Origin: DATIXJ01 sp963714795
GTDB taxonomy: Bacteria > Bacteroidota > Ignavibacteria > UBA10030 > SZUA-254
Assembly (NCBI GenBank): GCA_963714795.1
Contig: CAVQPS010000009.1
Location: 434,001-498,000 of the forward strand
DNA length: 64,000 nucleotides
Reading direction: 5' to 3'
The translations under genes and the position numbers were made by a program. The notes beneath the pieces are model-generated. The model saw only the letters and a list, made by a program, of their open reading frames with translations, had not been told where the DNA came from and did not search any database. Every line of letters begins with the position of its first letter. Within the stretch, counting starts at the first letter, position 1. Shown here piece after piece: positions 53,435 to 62,983 of this stretch.

Positions 53435-54185
53435 ATGCAGCTTCTCTCAACCAAGGCAAAGCCGTTCCTGAAATGGGCAGGCGGAAAAGCTCAACTGATT
53501 GAACAGATTGTAAAACACCTGCCTAACGAACTCAAAGAGGGCAAACTTCAGCGTTATGTCGAGCCCTTTGTAAATGGCAGTTGCACTCTTTTTTCACGTT
53601 GCCCAGATGTATGAGGTCGAAGAGTATTTAATCATGGATGTCAACGAAGAAGTCATACTGATTTATATGAGTATTCAGAGGATGTCGATAATGTTATCAA
53701 CCTGCTGAAAACAATGGAACGAAGTTACATCGCCTTAGCCAAAACAGACAGAGGCAGTATTTCTATGCCGTGCGTTTTGAACTGAACGAGAACCGACCAT
53801 CTATTGATTTCACCAACTACACCAGGCATGGTCCTGAACGCACAGCGTCTATAATCTTTTTCAATAGAAACTGTTTCAATGGGAATATTACGAGTAAATA
53901 CAAACGCTGGGCTTAAAATCCCATTCGGAACGGACAAGAATTATTTTACTACGAAGTCAATCTCCGAAGCTGCTTCAGAACGATTGCAGCGCACCATTCA
54001 TACGTTTCGGGGCTTTTTCAATTGCAAATCTATCGTAACAAATATGAAACGTTTGTGTATTTTAACCCCCATATCGCCCAATCAGGACAAGAACGGATAA
54101 ATTTACCTCCTACTCTAAGTATGATTTCGACGTCGCTGCTCAATTACGCCTAGCATCGTTCTTTCGACTGCTATGAAGGGAATCT
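53435..54185 (+). pseudogene. decayed Dam/DpnM-type DNA adenine methylase
   Basis: Fragments in several frames reassemble a D12-class adenine methylase: MQLLSTKAKPFLKWAGGKAQ (motif X/I start), a change to another frame at about 53590 giving FFHVAQMYEVEEYLIMDVNE, then QRQYFYAVRFELNENRPSID, IIFFNRNCFNGN with RVNTNAGLKIPFGTDKN in the next frame, FVYFNPHIAQS where DPPY is expected, and YDFDVAAQLRLASFF. The SAM-binding FxGxG has become FVNGSC and the catalytic DPPY has become NPHI, so besides frameshifts key residues are lost. Non-functional. Confidence 0.8.
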
Positions 54186-54198
54186 TGTAAGGCGGGCA

Positions 54199-54373
54199 CA
54201 GACTATCGATGTAATTTGGTTCAACGAGAGAAAGTTCCGAATGCATTCTTTGAAGTTGAACACTCACCGACATCCAGAACTCGCTCTATGAAATTTTTCG
54301 AACTACAGGACTTTAATGCTGAATTTCGTATCGTCGCTGACCGAGCAAGACTAAAAGAGTATGAATCAAAGTA
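54199..54373 (+). pseudogene. remnant of a restriction-endonuclease-like protein C-terminus
   Basis: Two frames join as TIDVIWFNERK then VPNAFFEVEHSPTSRTRSMK and FFELQDFNAEFRIVADRARL, ending at a stop near 54373. The pattern ID..W ... FFEVEHS is that of PD-(D/E)xK-like restriction endonucleases found beside DNA methylases. Only about 58 residues remain, with a frameshift in the middle. No start is present. Likely the nuclease partner of the decayed methylases. Confidence 0.55.
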
Positions 54374-54413
54374 GGCTATTCAGAATTTAGTCCACATCTT
54401 AGACAGAGTAATT

Positions 54414-54425
54414 CACTACGTAGTG
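54414..54425. repeat. 12-bp perfect palindrome in the R-M island
   Basis: CACTACGTAGTG reads the same on both strands. It lies in the noncoding gap between the nuclease remnant and the second methylase remnant. It could be a regulator or recognition site of the former R-M system, or chance; low support. Confidence 0.3.
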
Positions 54426-54574
54426 TATGAACGCATGTTAGAGTCAGCAAGATGAATTCTTCAAAGCTAGTAGGGTCAGCTCGTTGATAGATGAGCCCGA
54501 CATTATAGCAAAGTGAAGACTTGAGTGACGTATGGCTAAGGATGCTTTGCTTATGAAACATATCAACGTAATTG

Positions 54575-55319
54575 AATTGGTATCTTCTTGAATTCGGTGG
54601 CGGCACGAAGACCGTTGAGGCATCACTCGAATAACGGTGCGCTTAGAGACCCATATTATCCATTTTCACAAAAGCAAAACTCCTCGACTGTGGAATCGAT
54701 AGCCGAGATACTTCGTGGACAATAAAGGATTATAGTTTTTATCGAAATGCTTACTGGAACTCGATCAAGTGTTTTGACAATAGTGGAAGTTGATATCACC
54801 TCGAAGCGTATCGATTTCATCGTGGACAACAAGTCCAAGCAAAATGTTTCGGTCGGCGATGTTCAGAGTCTTACTGCTTTAAAGGACGCCTCAGTTGACC
54901 TCATCATCACTCATCCACCTTATGCAAACATCGTGACGTACTCTGATCGAAAGAACCCAGACGATCTTTCAAATCTTGCTGGCATTCCGACTTTCCTTGA
55001 TGAATTGGAAGTTGGCATTAAAGAGTTGTTCCGTGTTCTCAAGCCAGACCGATATTGCGCGGTTCTTATTGGCGACACGAGAAAAGGACAGCACTATGTT
55101 CCGCTATCCCATTTCGTACTTGACCGCTGTCTGCGGAACGGTTTTGCCTTGAAGGAAGAAATCATCAAGACGCAACACAATACAAAGTATGGCCAACGAT
55201 GGAAAGCTCAGGCGAAGCATTTTCAGTTTTACCTCATCATGCACGAACATCTGTTTGTGTTCCGCAAACCCAAACCGGGTGAAGACCTCTCACGAATTCG
55301 TTACAGCATTCTGAAGTAA
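54575..55319 (+). pseudogene. N4/N6 DNA methyltransferase, 5-prime part degraded
   Basis: The 3-prime two thirds is an open frame (from about 54747) with NKSKQNVSVGDVQSLTALKD, SVDLIITHPPYANIVTYSDR (motif IV, HPPY) and RVLKPDRYCAVLIGDTRKGQ, typical of N4/N6 methylases. The SAM-binding motif I appears further upstream in another frame as EFGGGTKTVEASLE followed by a stop, where FGGSGTT..EA would be expected. So the gene is frameshifted, lacks most of its N-terminus and is probably inactive. With the adenine methylase and nuclease remnants it marks a decayed R-M system. Confidence 0.75.
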
Positions 55320-55559
55320 GGGGCACTGCGCCTAATACATCGCAGTCATTCGTTTGGCGAAGCCATCACTTCGGAAGCAAATGAAAGAGCTGCAGAACGG
55401 GTGTAAGAACAACGTTGGAATTGGCGCAAAGTAAAAAGGCTCACCAATATCATCTCCATCCTGAATCGCTAGTCCAAAATAAAACAATATGTAATTGCCG
55501 GAATATTCCGTATCTTTCAGTATCAGCTATATTTTGTTTTTTCACATTTGGAGATACCG

Positions 55560-56597
55560 ATGACGGAATCCCATCAAATCAACGTCGATTCGCCGCAACT
55601 GGAGGTTATCAAGAGCATGGAAGGATTTGTCGCCGGGAATCTTGGCTCCCTGCTCAAACCGATTGAAGAAAGCTGGCAGCCGACCGATTTTCTGCCCGAC
55701 CTTTCCGCTGCGAACTGGAAAGAACAGGTGATGGATTTCCGGAAACATGCGGCGGAACTTCCCGATGAAGTCCTCGTCGTCCTCGTCGGCGACATGATCA
55801 CGGAAGAAGCTTTGCCGACATACCAATCGTGGATCAACCGTTTGCGCGGCGTCAGCGACCCGACCGGCGCAAGCGACAGTCCGTGGGCACACTGGGGCCG
55901 CGGCTGGACGTCGGAAGAAAACCGTCACGGCGATCTGCTCAATAAGTATCTCTATCTTTCCGGCAGAGTCGATATGCGCGCCATCGAAACGACGATCCAT
56001 CATCTCATCGCCAACGGCTTCGATCCGCAGACCGGCAACGATCCGTATCTCGGTTTCATTTACACGTCGTTCCAGGAACGCGCGACAAAGATTTCGCACC
56101 GCAACGTCGGTGTGCTGGCGGCAAAAGCAGGCGAGGAACATCTTCATAAAATCTGCGGCTTGATCGCCGGCGACGAAGCGCGCCACGAGAAAGCGTACAA
56201 AATGTTCATGGGCAAAGTATTCGAGCTGGATCCCGCCGGCGCAATACGAGCATTCACCACCATGATGAAATCCAAAATCCTGATGCCCGCCCATTTGATG
56301 TACGATGGAAAAGACAAAAATATTTATATAAAGTATTCCAACGTCGCGCAGGCAACAGGAGTCTACACGGCAAAAGACTACGCCGAGATCATCGAGACGC
56401 TGGTGCAGGAATGGAACGTAGCAGACATCACGGGACTTTCCGGCGCTTCGGCAAAAGCTCAAGAATATCTCTGCACGCTATCGGATCGCTACACGAAACT
56501 TGCAGAGCGTTTAGCATTTTCCGGCAAAGAAACATTCAGCTGGATTTACGACCGCGAAGTATCATTCAACCTCGGCACAAAGCCGGTACTCGCGTAG
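55560..56597 (+). CDS. desA: acyl-[acyl-carrier-protein] desaturase
   Basis: A 345-residue soluble diiron desaturase of the plant stearoyl-ACP type, introducing a double bond in acyl-ACP with O2. Diiron ligand motifs are seen: TEEALPTYQSW, WTSEENRHGDLLNKYL and GDEARHEKAYKMF; GFIYTSFQERATKISHRNVG is also conserved. Start ATG 55560 was chosen because it follows GGAGAT by six bases. No operon partners adjoin it; a different-strand relic island lies upstream. Needs ferredoxin or similar as electron donor. Confidence 0.95.
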   Translation: MTESHQINVDSPQLEVIKSMEGFVAGNLGSLLKPIEESWQPTDFLPDLSAANWKEQVMDFRKHAAELPDEVLVVLVGDMITEEALPTYQSWINRLRGVSDPTGASDSPWAHWGRGWTSEENRHGDLLNKYLYLSGRVDMRAIETTIHHLIANGFDPQTGNDPYLGFIYTSFQERATKISHRNVGVLAAKAGEEHLHKICGLIAGDEARHEKAYKMFMGKVFELDPAGAIRAFTTMMKSKILMPAHLMYDGKDKNIYIKYSNVAQATGVYTAKDYAEIIETLVQEWNVADITGLSGASAKAQEYLCTLSDRYTKLAERLAFSGKETFSWIYDREVSFNLGTKPVLA

Positions 56598-56672
56598 TTC
56601 TTCATCACCTGTGAAGATTCAACTACCCATCTCGCGGTTCTTGACACCCTTCACCCAATAAAAAGGATATTC

Positions 56673-57893
56673 ATGAAATCGGAATCATTCGTTCTGAGCC
56701 CGCAAATCGTCGGCCTCCTCGAACAACAAGGCATTACCATCGCAACACCGATACAAAAAGAAATTATACCGGCAATCATCCAGGGACGGGATGTACTCGC
56801 ACAATCGGAAACCGGTTCGGGAAAAACGCTGAGCTTCGCCATTCCCATTATCGAACAACTGCAACGGCGTGACGGACTTCGTGCGCTGATACTGGTTCCC
56901 ACGCGCGAACTCTGCACACAGATTGCCGATGAGTTCATCAAATTTTCCGCCGGCAAACATCTCGGCATCGTTTCCGTGTACGGCGGCGTTTCCATCCCGA
57001 AACAGATTTCAAAAATAAAAACGGCAAATATCGTCGTCGCAACGCCGGGACGATTGATCGACCTGCTTTCACGCAAGGCGATCATGCTCGGCACCATCAA
57101 GATGCTCGTGTTCGACGAAGCCGACCGGATGCTCGATATGGGATTCATCAAAGACATCGAGCGCATTCTGCATCATGTTCCTGCAGAACGGCAAACGATG
57201 CTGTTCAGCGCGACCGTTTCGAAAGAGATCGAAGTGCTGAGCAGGAAATATTTGCGCAACCCGAAGCATGTCCGCATGGCATCGGCGGTAGAACCGACAT
57301 TTCTCCAGCAAACGTATTACCAAACAACTGCCGAGAAGAAGATGGATTTACTCATCGGCTTGCTGAAACGGGAACGTCATCTTGCCCTTGTTTTTTGCAA
57401 CCGGAAGCATATGACCGTGAAGCTTTCCAAAAAACTGACGTCGCAGGGAGTGAATGCCCGTTGCCTGAACGGCAACATGTCGCAACCTCAGCGCGAACGC
57501 GTCACCAACGAATTCAAGCAGAAAAAAATCAGCGTGCTCGTCGCAACGGATGTTGCCGCCCGCGGCTTGCACATCGACGATATTTCGCACGTCTACAATT
57601 TCGAGATCCCGAAGGATGTCGATTCGTACACGCACCGCGTCGGCAGAACGGCGCGGGCAGGAAAGAAAGGCGAAGCAATATCGCTTGTCGCAACGCCGGA
57701 AGAGAAGAAATTCTTCAAACAGATTCTCTTCGCGTACCGCGGCAGTATCACCATGAAAGACACCGGCGACGTTCCTGTCTCGGTTACGACGACATTCGCC
57801 GAATCACCTGCTGTCCATCAGAAATCGCGTTTCAAAAAGAAACCAAAAGAAAATTCCTGGAAGAAAAAGTGGCAGAAGTTTGTGCATAATTGA
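56673..57893 (+). CDS. DEAD-box RNA helicase
   Basis: A 406-residue DEAD-box ATPase. Motifs in order: Q-motif ATPIQKEIIPAIIQGRD, Walker A AQSETGSGKTLSF, PTRELCTQIADEF, GRLIDLL, DEADRMLDMGF, SAT, then ARGLHIDDISHV and HRVGRTARAGKKG. The C-terminal tail is short and basic (KKKPKENSWKKKWQKFV), as in RhlE-like proteins. Function is RNA remodelling, for instance in ribosome assembly or cold response. It starts about 75 bases after the desaturase stop on the same strand. Confidence 0.96.
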   Translation: MKSESFVLSPQIVGLLEQQGITIATPIQKEIIPAIIQGRDVLAQSETGSGKTLSFAIPIIEQLQRRDGLRALILVPTRELCTQIADEFIKFSAGKHLGIVSVYGGVSIPKQISKIKTANIVVATPGRLIDLLSRKAIMLGTIKMLVFDEADRMLDMGFIKDIERILHHVPAERQTMLFSATVSKEIEVLSRKYLRNPKHVRMASAVEPTFLQQTYYQTTAEKKMDLLIGLLKRERHLALVFCNRKHMTVKLSKKLTSQGVNARCLNGNMSQPQRERVTNEFKQKKISVLVATDVAARGLHIDDISHVYNFEIPKDVDSYTHRVGRTARAGKKGEAISLVATPEEKKFFKQILFAYRGSITMKDTGDVPVSVTTTFAESPAVHQKSRFKKKPKENSWKKKWQKFVHN

Positions 57894-57926
57894 GGTCGGA
57901 TCAAATTACAATCTTCGAGGTCGATT

Positions 57927-58463
57927 ATGATCACACGGACATTTTCCGTTTTTATGTTTCTGATCGTTCTCATGATCGCAACGGAATCATGCAGGCATAA
58001 CGTCAATCCGAAAAACAATGCCCTGAGTGATCGTGTGAAGACGCTGGAATCCACGGCGCCGGGCGTGGGGGAAGTGATGACCGGCGTGCAACTGCATTTT
58101 GCAAAACTCTTTTATGCCGCAAAAGCGGAAAACTGGAAGCTTGCGAATTTTGAAATTGATGAAGTAAAAGAGAATTTGGAAAATGCCGCGGCATTGCGTC
58201 CGGAAGAAAAGGGTGTGCAACTCCACGGAGTCGTCGATGCATTCGAACAAACGCAGATTGCCGCGCTGGACACGTCGGTTGAACGGCACGATCTGAAAAC
58301 ATTCCGTCAGAATTATTCCGATGCAATTTTAGTATGCAATTCGTGCCACCGATCGACCGGTCGGCCGTTTATCATCATTACCGAACCAACCGCTCCGCCG
58401 GTATCGAATCAGCAATGGGCACCGCCCTCCGACGACGCTTCATCGAAAATAAAGTCCAAATAA
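57927..58463 (+). CDS. putative c-type cytochrome-like lipoprotein with one CxxCH
   Basis: A 178-residue exported protein. The N-terminal MFLIVLMIATESCRHN looks like a lipoprotein signal peptide with Cys (about 22). A single heme-binding motif CNSCH lies near residue 143 (VCNSCHRSTGRPF). The helical region before it (HFAKLFYAAKAENWKLANFE) recalls cytochrome c-prime or di-heme-like helical bundles. The tail is rich in Pro/Ser. Covalent heme attachment is inference from CxxCH; no cytochrome-maturation genes are in the window. Stands alone downstream of the helicase. Confidence 0.72.
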   Translation: MITRTFSVFMFLIVLMIATESCRHNVNPKNNALSDRVKTLESTAPGVGEVMTGVQLHFAKLFYAAKAENWKLANFEIDEVKENLENAAALRPEEKGVQLHGVVDAFEQTQIAALDTSVERHDLKTFRQNYSDAILVCNSCHRSTGRPFIIITEPTAPPVSNQQWAPPSDDASSKIKSK

Positions 58464-58466
58464 AAA

Positions 58467-58490
58467 AACCCGATCGTACATGATCGGGTT
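58467..58490 (-). terminator. bidirectional-type hairpin between convergent genes
   Basis: AACCCGATC (58467-58475) pairs with GATCGGGTT (58482-58490) around a six-base loop. On the minus strand it is followed by a T-run, fitting termination of the MBL/rhodanese gene at 58515; on the plus strand the T content is weaker. Confidence 0.75.
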
Positions 58491-58514
58491 CGGTTACGTT
58501 GATAAATACATCGG

Positions 58515-59582
58515 TCAATATTGCGGAATCTTCGCATCGATTCGTCGGGACCATTCATCGATTCCACCCACCAGTGTTTTCACATTTCTGAATCCTTGAC
58601 CGGATAAAAATTCCACTGCCTGCCGGCTTCGGCTGCCGTGATGACAATAAACGATGATTTCCTGATTTGGGTCGAGCTCATTAAGCCGATTCGGAATTTG
58701 CGCGAGCGGAATCAGTTTACCACCGATATTCGCTATTTTTACTTCGAACGGTTCCCGGACATCGAGCAGGAAAAATTGTTCCCCGCGATCCCGTTTCGCC
58801 TTCAATTGATCGACAGTGATCTGCACATCAGCGAGCTCGTATGTTTTCTCGATCGGAGGTTCGGCAAGAAATCCCAAATTAAATTTTCGCACCTCGTGAA
58901 ACCGCGGCGGCTGCACGGGCAAGTCCGCCATCACAAACCGAACAAATTCTTCTTTTGTCGAAGTTTGTAATGCAGGATTAAATTTCCGTTCGAAGCCGAT
59001 CGTTGAATTCGGCTTCGGACTCATTCCTTTACCGCACAACGAACCGGCATAATGCGTCGGGTAAATTTCCACACCATCCGGCAGAGAAAGTAATTTTTTC
59101 CAGATGCTGTCGAACAGCAACTCTGCACTGCCGTCGAGATCGGGCCTGCCGGTATCGCCGACAAACAGCGTATCACCGGTTAGCACCAACCACGGCTCGT
59201 TGCCGCGGGCGGTGTCGGTAACCAGTATGCTCATGCTATCCTGCGTGTGCCCCGGCGTGTGGAGAATTTTGAAAAGAATGTTTCCGACGGTCATTTCCTG
59301 TCCATCTTTGATTCCGGTAACGGGATATGATGCTTTCACCGACTCATGAAAATAGACCGGCGCACCAGTTGTCTCCGCCAGTTTTTTTGCGCCGGAAAGA
59401 TGGTCGGCGTGCGAATGTGTTTCAAGAATATGCGTAATCTTCATCCGGTGATCGGCGGCATAACGAAGATACGGATCAATATCAACCTGTGGATCGATAA
59501 CAGCACAAACTTGCCGTTGCGAACAGCCGATGAGATACGACAAACAACCTCCTTGTTCATGCCGAAATTGCTGAAAGATCAT
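58515..59582 (-). CDS. MBL-fold hydrolase with C-terminal rhodanese domain (persulfide dioxygenase-like)
   Basis: A 355-residue fusion. The N-terminal metallo-beta-lactamase domain (about 1-235) has THSHADHLSGAKKL (HxHxDH) and GHTQDSMS, LTGDTLFVGDTGRPDL, resembling ETHE1/persulfide dioxygenases. The C-terminal rhodanese domain (about 260-355) has VREPFEVKIANIGG and the catalytic Cys in IVYCHHGSRSRQAVEF. Such fusions handle glutathione or protein persulfides in sulfide detoxification; this role is inference. Start MIFQQFRHEQGGCLSYL is typical. Confidence 0.92.
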   Translation of the reverse strand: MIFQQFRHEQGGCLSYLIGCSQRQVCAVIDPQVDIDPYLRYAADHRMKITHILETHSHADHLSGAKKLAETTGAPVYFHESVKASYPVTGIKDGQEMTVGNILFKILHTPGHTQDSMSILVTDTARGNEPWLVLTGDTLFVGDTGRPDLDGSAELLFDSIWKKLLSLPDGVEIYPTHYAGSLCGKGMSPKPNSTIGFERKFNPALQTSTKEEFVRFVMADLPVQPPRFHEVRKFNLGFLAEPPIEKTYELADVQITVDQLKAKRDRGEQFFLLDVREPFEVKIANIGGKLIPLAQIPNRLNELDPNQEIIVYCHHGSRSRQAVEFLSGQGFRNVKTLVGGIDEWSRRIDAKIPQY

Positions 59583-59742
59583 ATATCCACGAGTTTTGTT
59601 TTTGAAATGAATTATTTGCAGTCATCTAATTACGGAATATTGCCGGAAACATGCAATTCCTTTTCCGACAAAAAATATTTTTACAATGTATGCAATCTTT
59701 TTTTTCTTATATTGTTATAAATAAGATAGAGCTATACTTTTC

Positions 59743-61623
59743 ATGATCAGACATACGATTAAATACCTGATAATTTTTTCGATTCTTGTTTTATGTCTTG
59801 GCGGAACGGTTTTTTGTCAAAATCGAACAGCCGACATAAAGTACCAGCTCGCGCAAAGCTATGAGCGCTCGGGCGATTATGAATCTGCCGCAAAATTGTA
59901 TGAAGATATTTTTGCAAAAGATTCCACCAACATGATCGTGTTCGATGCACTCAGGCGTTCCTATACTCAATTGAAACGGTACGACGATGGGGTTGCCTTG
60001 ATGAACCGGATGCTGCGGATTCATCCGAACGATATCGGTATTCTTTCGGAGCTCGGATCAATATATGTCCTCAAATCCGACCTGAAGACGGCAAACGCCG
60101 TCTGGGAACGCGCAATTTCCTTCGATCCCAAGCAAGAAGGAACGTACCGGATGATTGCCGGAGCCATGGTGCAAAGCCGCATGTTCGATAGCGCCATCAG
60201 CGTCTACCGCCGGGCACGAACCGTTCTCGGCGGTCAGAATTTATTCGGATTCGACATTGCCTATTTGTATTCCATCACCCTGAATTATGCCGATGCAACG
60301 AAAGAGTACCTTAATCTGCTGCTGCAGAATCCGGCACAGCTCGGACTCATTCAATCACAGATTGCATCATACACCGGACGCACCGATGCGCTCAATGCCG
60401 CTACCGTTGTCGTGGAAGATGCAACCAAATCGTCTCCGGATAATCTTCCGTATCACCAGCTTTTGTCGTGGCTCTATATGGAAGGAAAACATTATGACCG
60501 CGCATACACGGTGTATAAATATCTCGACGCGAAAACACATGCGGGCGGGCACGAGTTGTACAACTTTGCGGCGCGCGCACTGAAAGAGCTGGCGTTCGCA
60601 GCCGCGACCGAGGCATTCCGCGATGTCATTACATTGTACCCGAACATCGATATCGCCGGACCGGTGAAATTTGGTTACGCACAAACACTGGAAGGAACGG
60701 AAGATGAAAGCGACACGTTAAAATTATTCGGCGATGCAAATCCGTTTCCCGCACCGCCGACATCCGGATCGAAACGGCGGTATGACGACGCCATTGCCGC
60801 CTACAATGCCGTCATCAAAGAATTTCCGACAACCGAAGTTGCTGCGCGCTCGCTTCTCCGCATCGCCGTCATACAACAGGAAAAATTATTCGACTTCGAC
60901 GGCGCGCGGGCATCTCTTGAAACAATCGTCAAGACATATCGACAATATCCCCAGCTTGTTACCGACGGAACGCTTCGCCTGGGAAGTGTTTCTATCGCAT
61001 TAAACGATCTAACGATGGCGCAAACACAATTTCAGTCTGTCGCGGGAACGGGCCAGCCGATTACCGTCGAACAACAACATGCTGTGTTTCATCTGGCGGA
61101 ACTGGATTATTTTCAACAGCACTTTAACGATGCGCTGACAAAACTAAAAACCCTCACCGCAAACCCGACATCCGATGCGGCGAACGATGCCATCGCATTG
61201 CAGATTTTTATTCAGGAAAACCGACAGCCAAACGACTCCGCGTTGAGCGCTTTTACCGGCGCCGAGCTTCTCCGGCGACAGCGAAAATTTTCGGACGCAC
61301 TCGACCGGCTTCAACATGTTGTGCAGCAGTTTCCCGCAACCGGCATCATCGATGACGCGTTCATTATGACCGGCGACATTCAAACACAACTGGGACACTA
61401 TAACGAAGCGATTGCTATTTACGACAGTCTCGTCAGAAAATTTCCGGAAAGTATTTCAATCGATCGCACGCTCATGAAAATGGCGCAGGTCTATCACCTT
61501 GGTTTGAACAATTCAGCAAAAGCAATCGAATTATATCAGAAATTGCTTGAAAAATATCCTAATTCCATTTATGCCAACGAAGCACGCAAGCGGACAAGAA
61601 TCTTGCGGGGAGATACGATTTGA
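59743..61623 (+). CDS. secreted TPR-repeat protein
   Basis: A 626-residue protein with a signal peptide (IKYLIIFSILVLCLGGTVFC). The mature part consists of tetratricopeptide repeats: ADIKYQLAQSYERSGDYESA, AKLYEDIFAKDSTN, TNVWERAISFDPK-like elements, ELYNFAARALKEL, and a tail of classic repeats (AIAIYDSLVRKFPESISIDR, AIELYQKLLEKYPNSIYANE). It resembles YfiO/CpoB-like tol-pal or outer-membrane assembly scaffolds in the C-terminal repeats. Its stop overlaps the start of the next secreted gene by four bases, so the pair is translationally coupled. Confidence 0.82.
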   Translation: MIRHTIKYLIIFSILVLCLGGTVFCQNRTADIKYQLAQSYERSGDYESAAKLYEDIFAKDSTNMIVFDALRRSYTQLKRYDDGVALMNRMLRIHPNDIGILSELGSIYVLKSDLKTANAVWERAISFDPKQEGTYRMIAGAMVQSRMFDSAISVYRRARTVLGGQNLFGFDIAYLYSITLNYADATKEYLNLLLQNPAQLGLIQSQIASYTGRTDALNAATVVVEDATKSSPDNLPYHQLLSWLYMEGKHYDRAYTVYKYLDAKTHAGGHELYNFAARALKELAFAAATEAFRDVITLYPNIDIAGPVKFGYAQTLEGTEDESDTLKLFGDANPFPAPPTSGSKRRYDDAIAAYNAVIKEFPTTEVAARSLLRIAVIQQEKLFDFDGARASLETIVKTYRQYPQLVTDGTLRLGSVSIALNDLTMAQTQFQSVAGTGQPITVEQQHAVFHLAELDYFQQHFNDALTKLKTLTANPTSDAANDAIALQIFIQENRQPNDSALSAFTGAELLRRQRKFSDALDRLQHVVQQFPATGIIDDAFIMTGDIQTQLGHYNEAIAIYDSLVRKFPESISIDRTLMKMAQVYHLGLNNSAKAIELYQKLLEKYPNSIYANEARKRTRILRGDTI

Positions 61624-62933
61624 TGATCCTCAGAAAAACATCACAAAGCATATGCATTCGACTTTTTTCCCGAATGATTTTCATTGCCGGCATACTGATT
61701 TTCATCTGTGCGAATGCATTGAGTCAAAAAATTCTTATACCGATGGATCTGAAACAGACCGATCATTTAAAAGCATACGGCATTGCGTATTGGGCATTGA
61801 CGAAAAATATTCAGGTCGATTGGTTGTTGAACTATCGCGGCGGATCGTTCATGCTGGACGCAGTCGATTCTGTTATTACGGAATGCCGGGTGCGTGACGT
61901 TGCGTTTGAGGAACTCACCGGTTCGCAGGCATCACAAATTTACGCGGAAGTTGCAGACGAAAACACCAACAGCGATGCGGTCCGTCTGGAAAAAGCTCCG
62001 AAAATTGCCGTCTATGTCCCGCCGAATTTTCTCCCGTGGGATGATGCCGTCACGCTGGCAATGGAATACGCCGAAATTCCGTACGACAAAATTTGGGATG
62101 ACGATGTCCTCCAGGGTAAGCTCGTCAAGTATGATTGGATCCATCTTCATCACGAAGATTTTACCGGACAGTACGGAAAATTTTATGCCAATTTTTCCAC
62201 ACAGCCGTGGTATGTCGAACAGCAGGCAATGTATGAAAAGAAGGCGCACGAACTCGGCTTCGCGAAAGTTTCCGAAATGAAAAAAGCCGTTGCGCGAAAA
62301 ATTAAAGAGTATGTTGCCGCCGGTGGATTTTTGTTTGCGATGTGTTCGGCAACCGATACATACGACATCGCTCTTGCCGCGGAAAACACCGACATTTGCG
62401 ATATCATGTATGATGGCGATCCCCCGGATCTCAACGCGCAAAAGAAACTTGATTTTTCGAAATGCCTTGCATTTGAAAACTTTACCATAGAAATGAATCC
62501 GCTTCGTTATGAATATTCGGACATCGATATTCCACCGAGCGACATGGTCGATCCCAACAGAGAGGCAACCGATTATTTCACGTTGTTTGAATTTTCAGCA
62601 AAATACGATCCTGTCCCGACAATGCTGACACAGGATCATGCAAACATCATCAAAGGATTTATGGGTCAGACGACCAATTTCAAGAAAAGTCTTATTAAAA
62701 AAAATATAACGATACTTGCCGAACGGGAAGGGACGGAAGAAGTGCGCTATATCCACGGAGATTTCGGGCGCGGGACATTCACATTTTACGGAGGTCACGA
62801 TCCGGAAGATTACCGGCATGAGGTTGGCGATCCGCCAACCGATCTTCATCTTCATAAAAATTCCCCCGGGTATCGTTTGATACTCAATAATATTCTCTTT
62901 CCGGCAGCGAAAAAGAAGCAACAAAAGACCTGA
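61620..62933 (+). CDS. conserved secreted protein often misannotated as asparagine synthetase B
   Basis: A 437-residue protein recurring in Bacteroidota and Ignavibacteria. Signal-type N-terminus (RMIFIAGILIFICANALSQ) then KILIPMDLKQTDHLKAYGIA. Strong strings: HLHHEDFTGQYGKFYANFST, AGGFLFAMCSATDTYDIALA, and FTFYGGHDPEDYRHEVGDPP. It is not a glutamine-hydrolysing synthetase: no N-terminal Cys domain or ATP pyrophosphatase motif is seen. The beta/alpha layout resembles DUF4159 or glutamine amidotransferase-like exported folds, but that is a guess. Coupled to the TPR protein by a four-base overlap, so they may act together outside the inner membrane. Confidence 0.8.
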   Translation: MMILRKTSQSICIRLFSRMIFIAGILIFICANALSQKILIPMDLKQTDHLKAYGIAYWALTKNIQVDWLLNYRGGSFMLDAVDSVITECRVRDVAFEELTGSQASQIYAEVADENTNSDAVRLEKAPKIAVYVPPNFLPWDDAVTLAMEYAEIPYDKIWDDDVLQGKLVKYDWIHLHHEDFTGQYGKFYANFSTQPWYVEQQAMYEKKAHELGFAKVSEMKKAVARKIKEYVAAGGFLFAMCSATDTYDIALAAENTDICDIMYDGDPPDLNAQKKLDFSKCLAFENFTIEMNPLRYEYSDIDIPPSDMVDPNREATDYFTLFEFSAKYDPVPTMLTQDHANIIKGFMGQTTNFKKSLIKKNITILAEREGTEEVRYIHGDFGRGTFTFYGGHDPEDYRHEVGDPPTDLHLHKNSPGYRLILNNILFPAAKKKQQKT

Positions 62934-62983
62934 TGGCGAAAAAGATTTTGTAACTGTCGGATAATTTGTTACATTATTTCCCC

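Noticed and set aside
53435..55319. An intact phage-defence R-M system
   Set aside because: All three enzyme genes carry frameshifts or lost catalytic residues, so the system as it stands cannot be active.
61620..62933. Asparagine synthetase B
   Set aside because: No N-terminal nucleophile Cys, no ATP pyrophosphatase loop and an N-terminal signal peptide; the usual database name does not fit.
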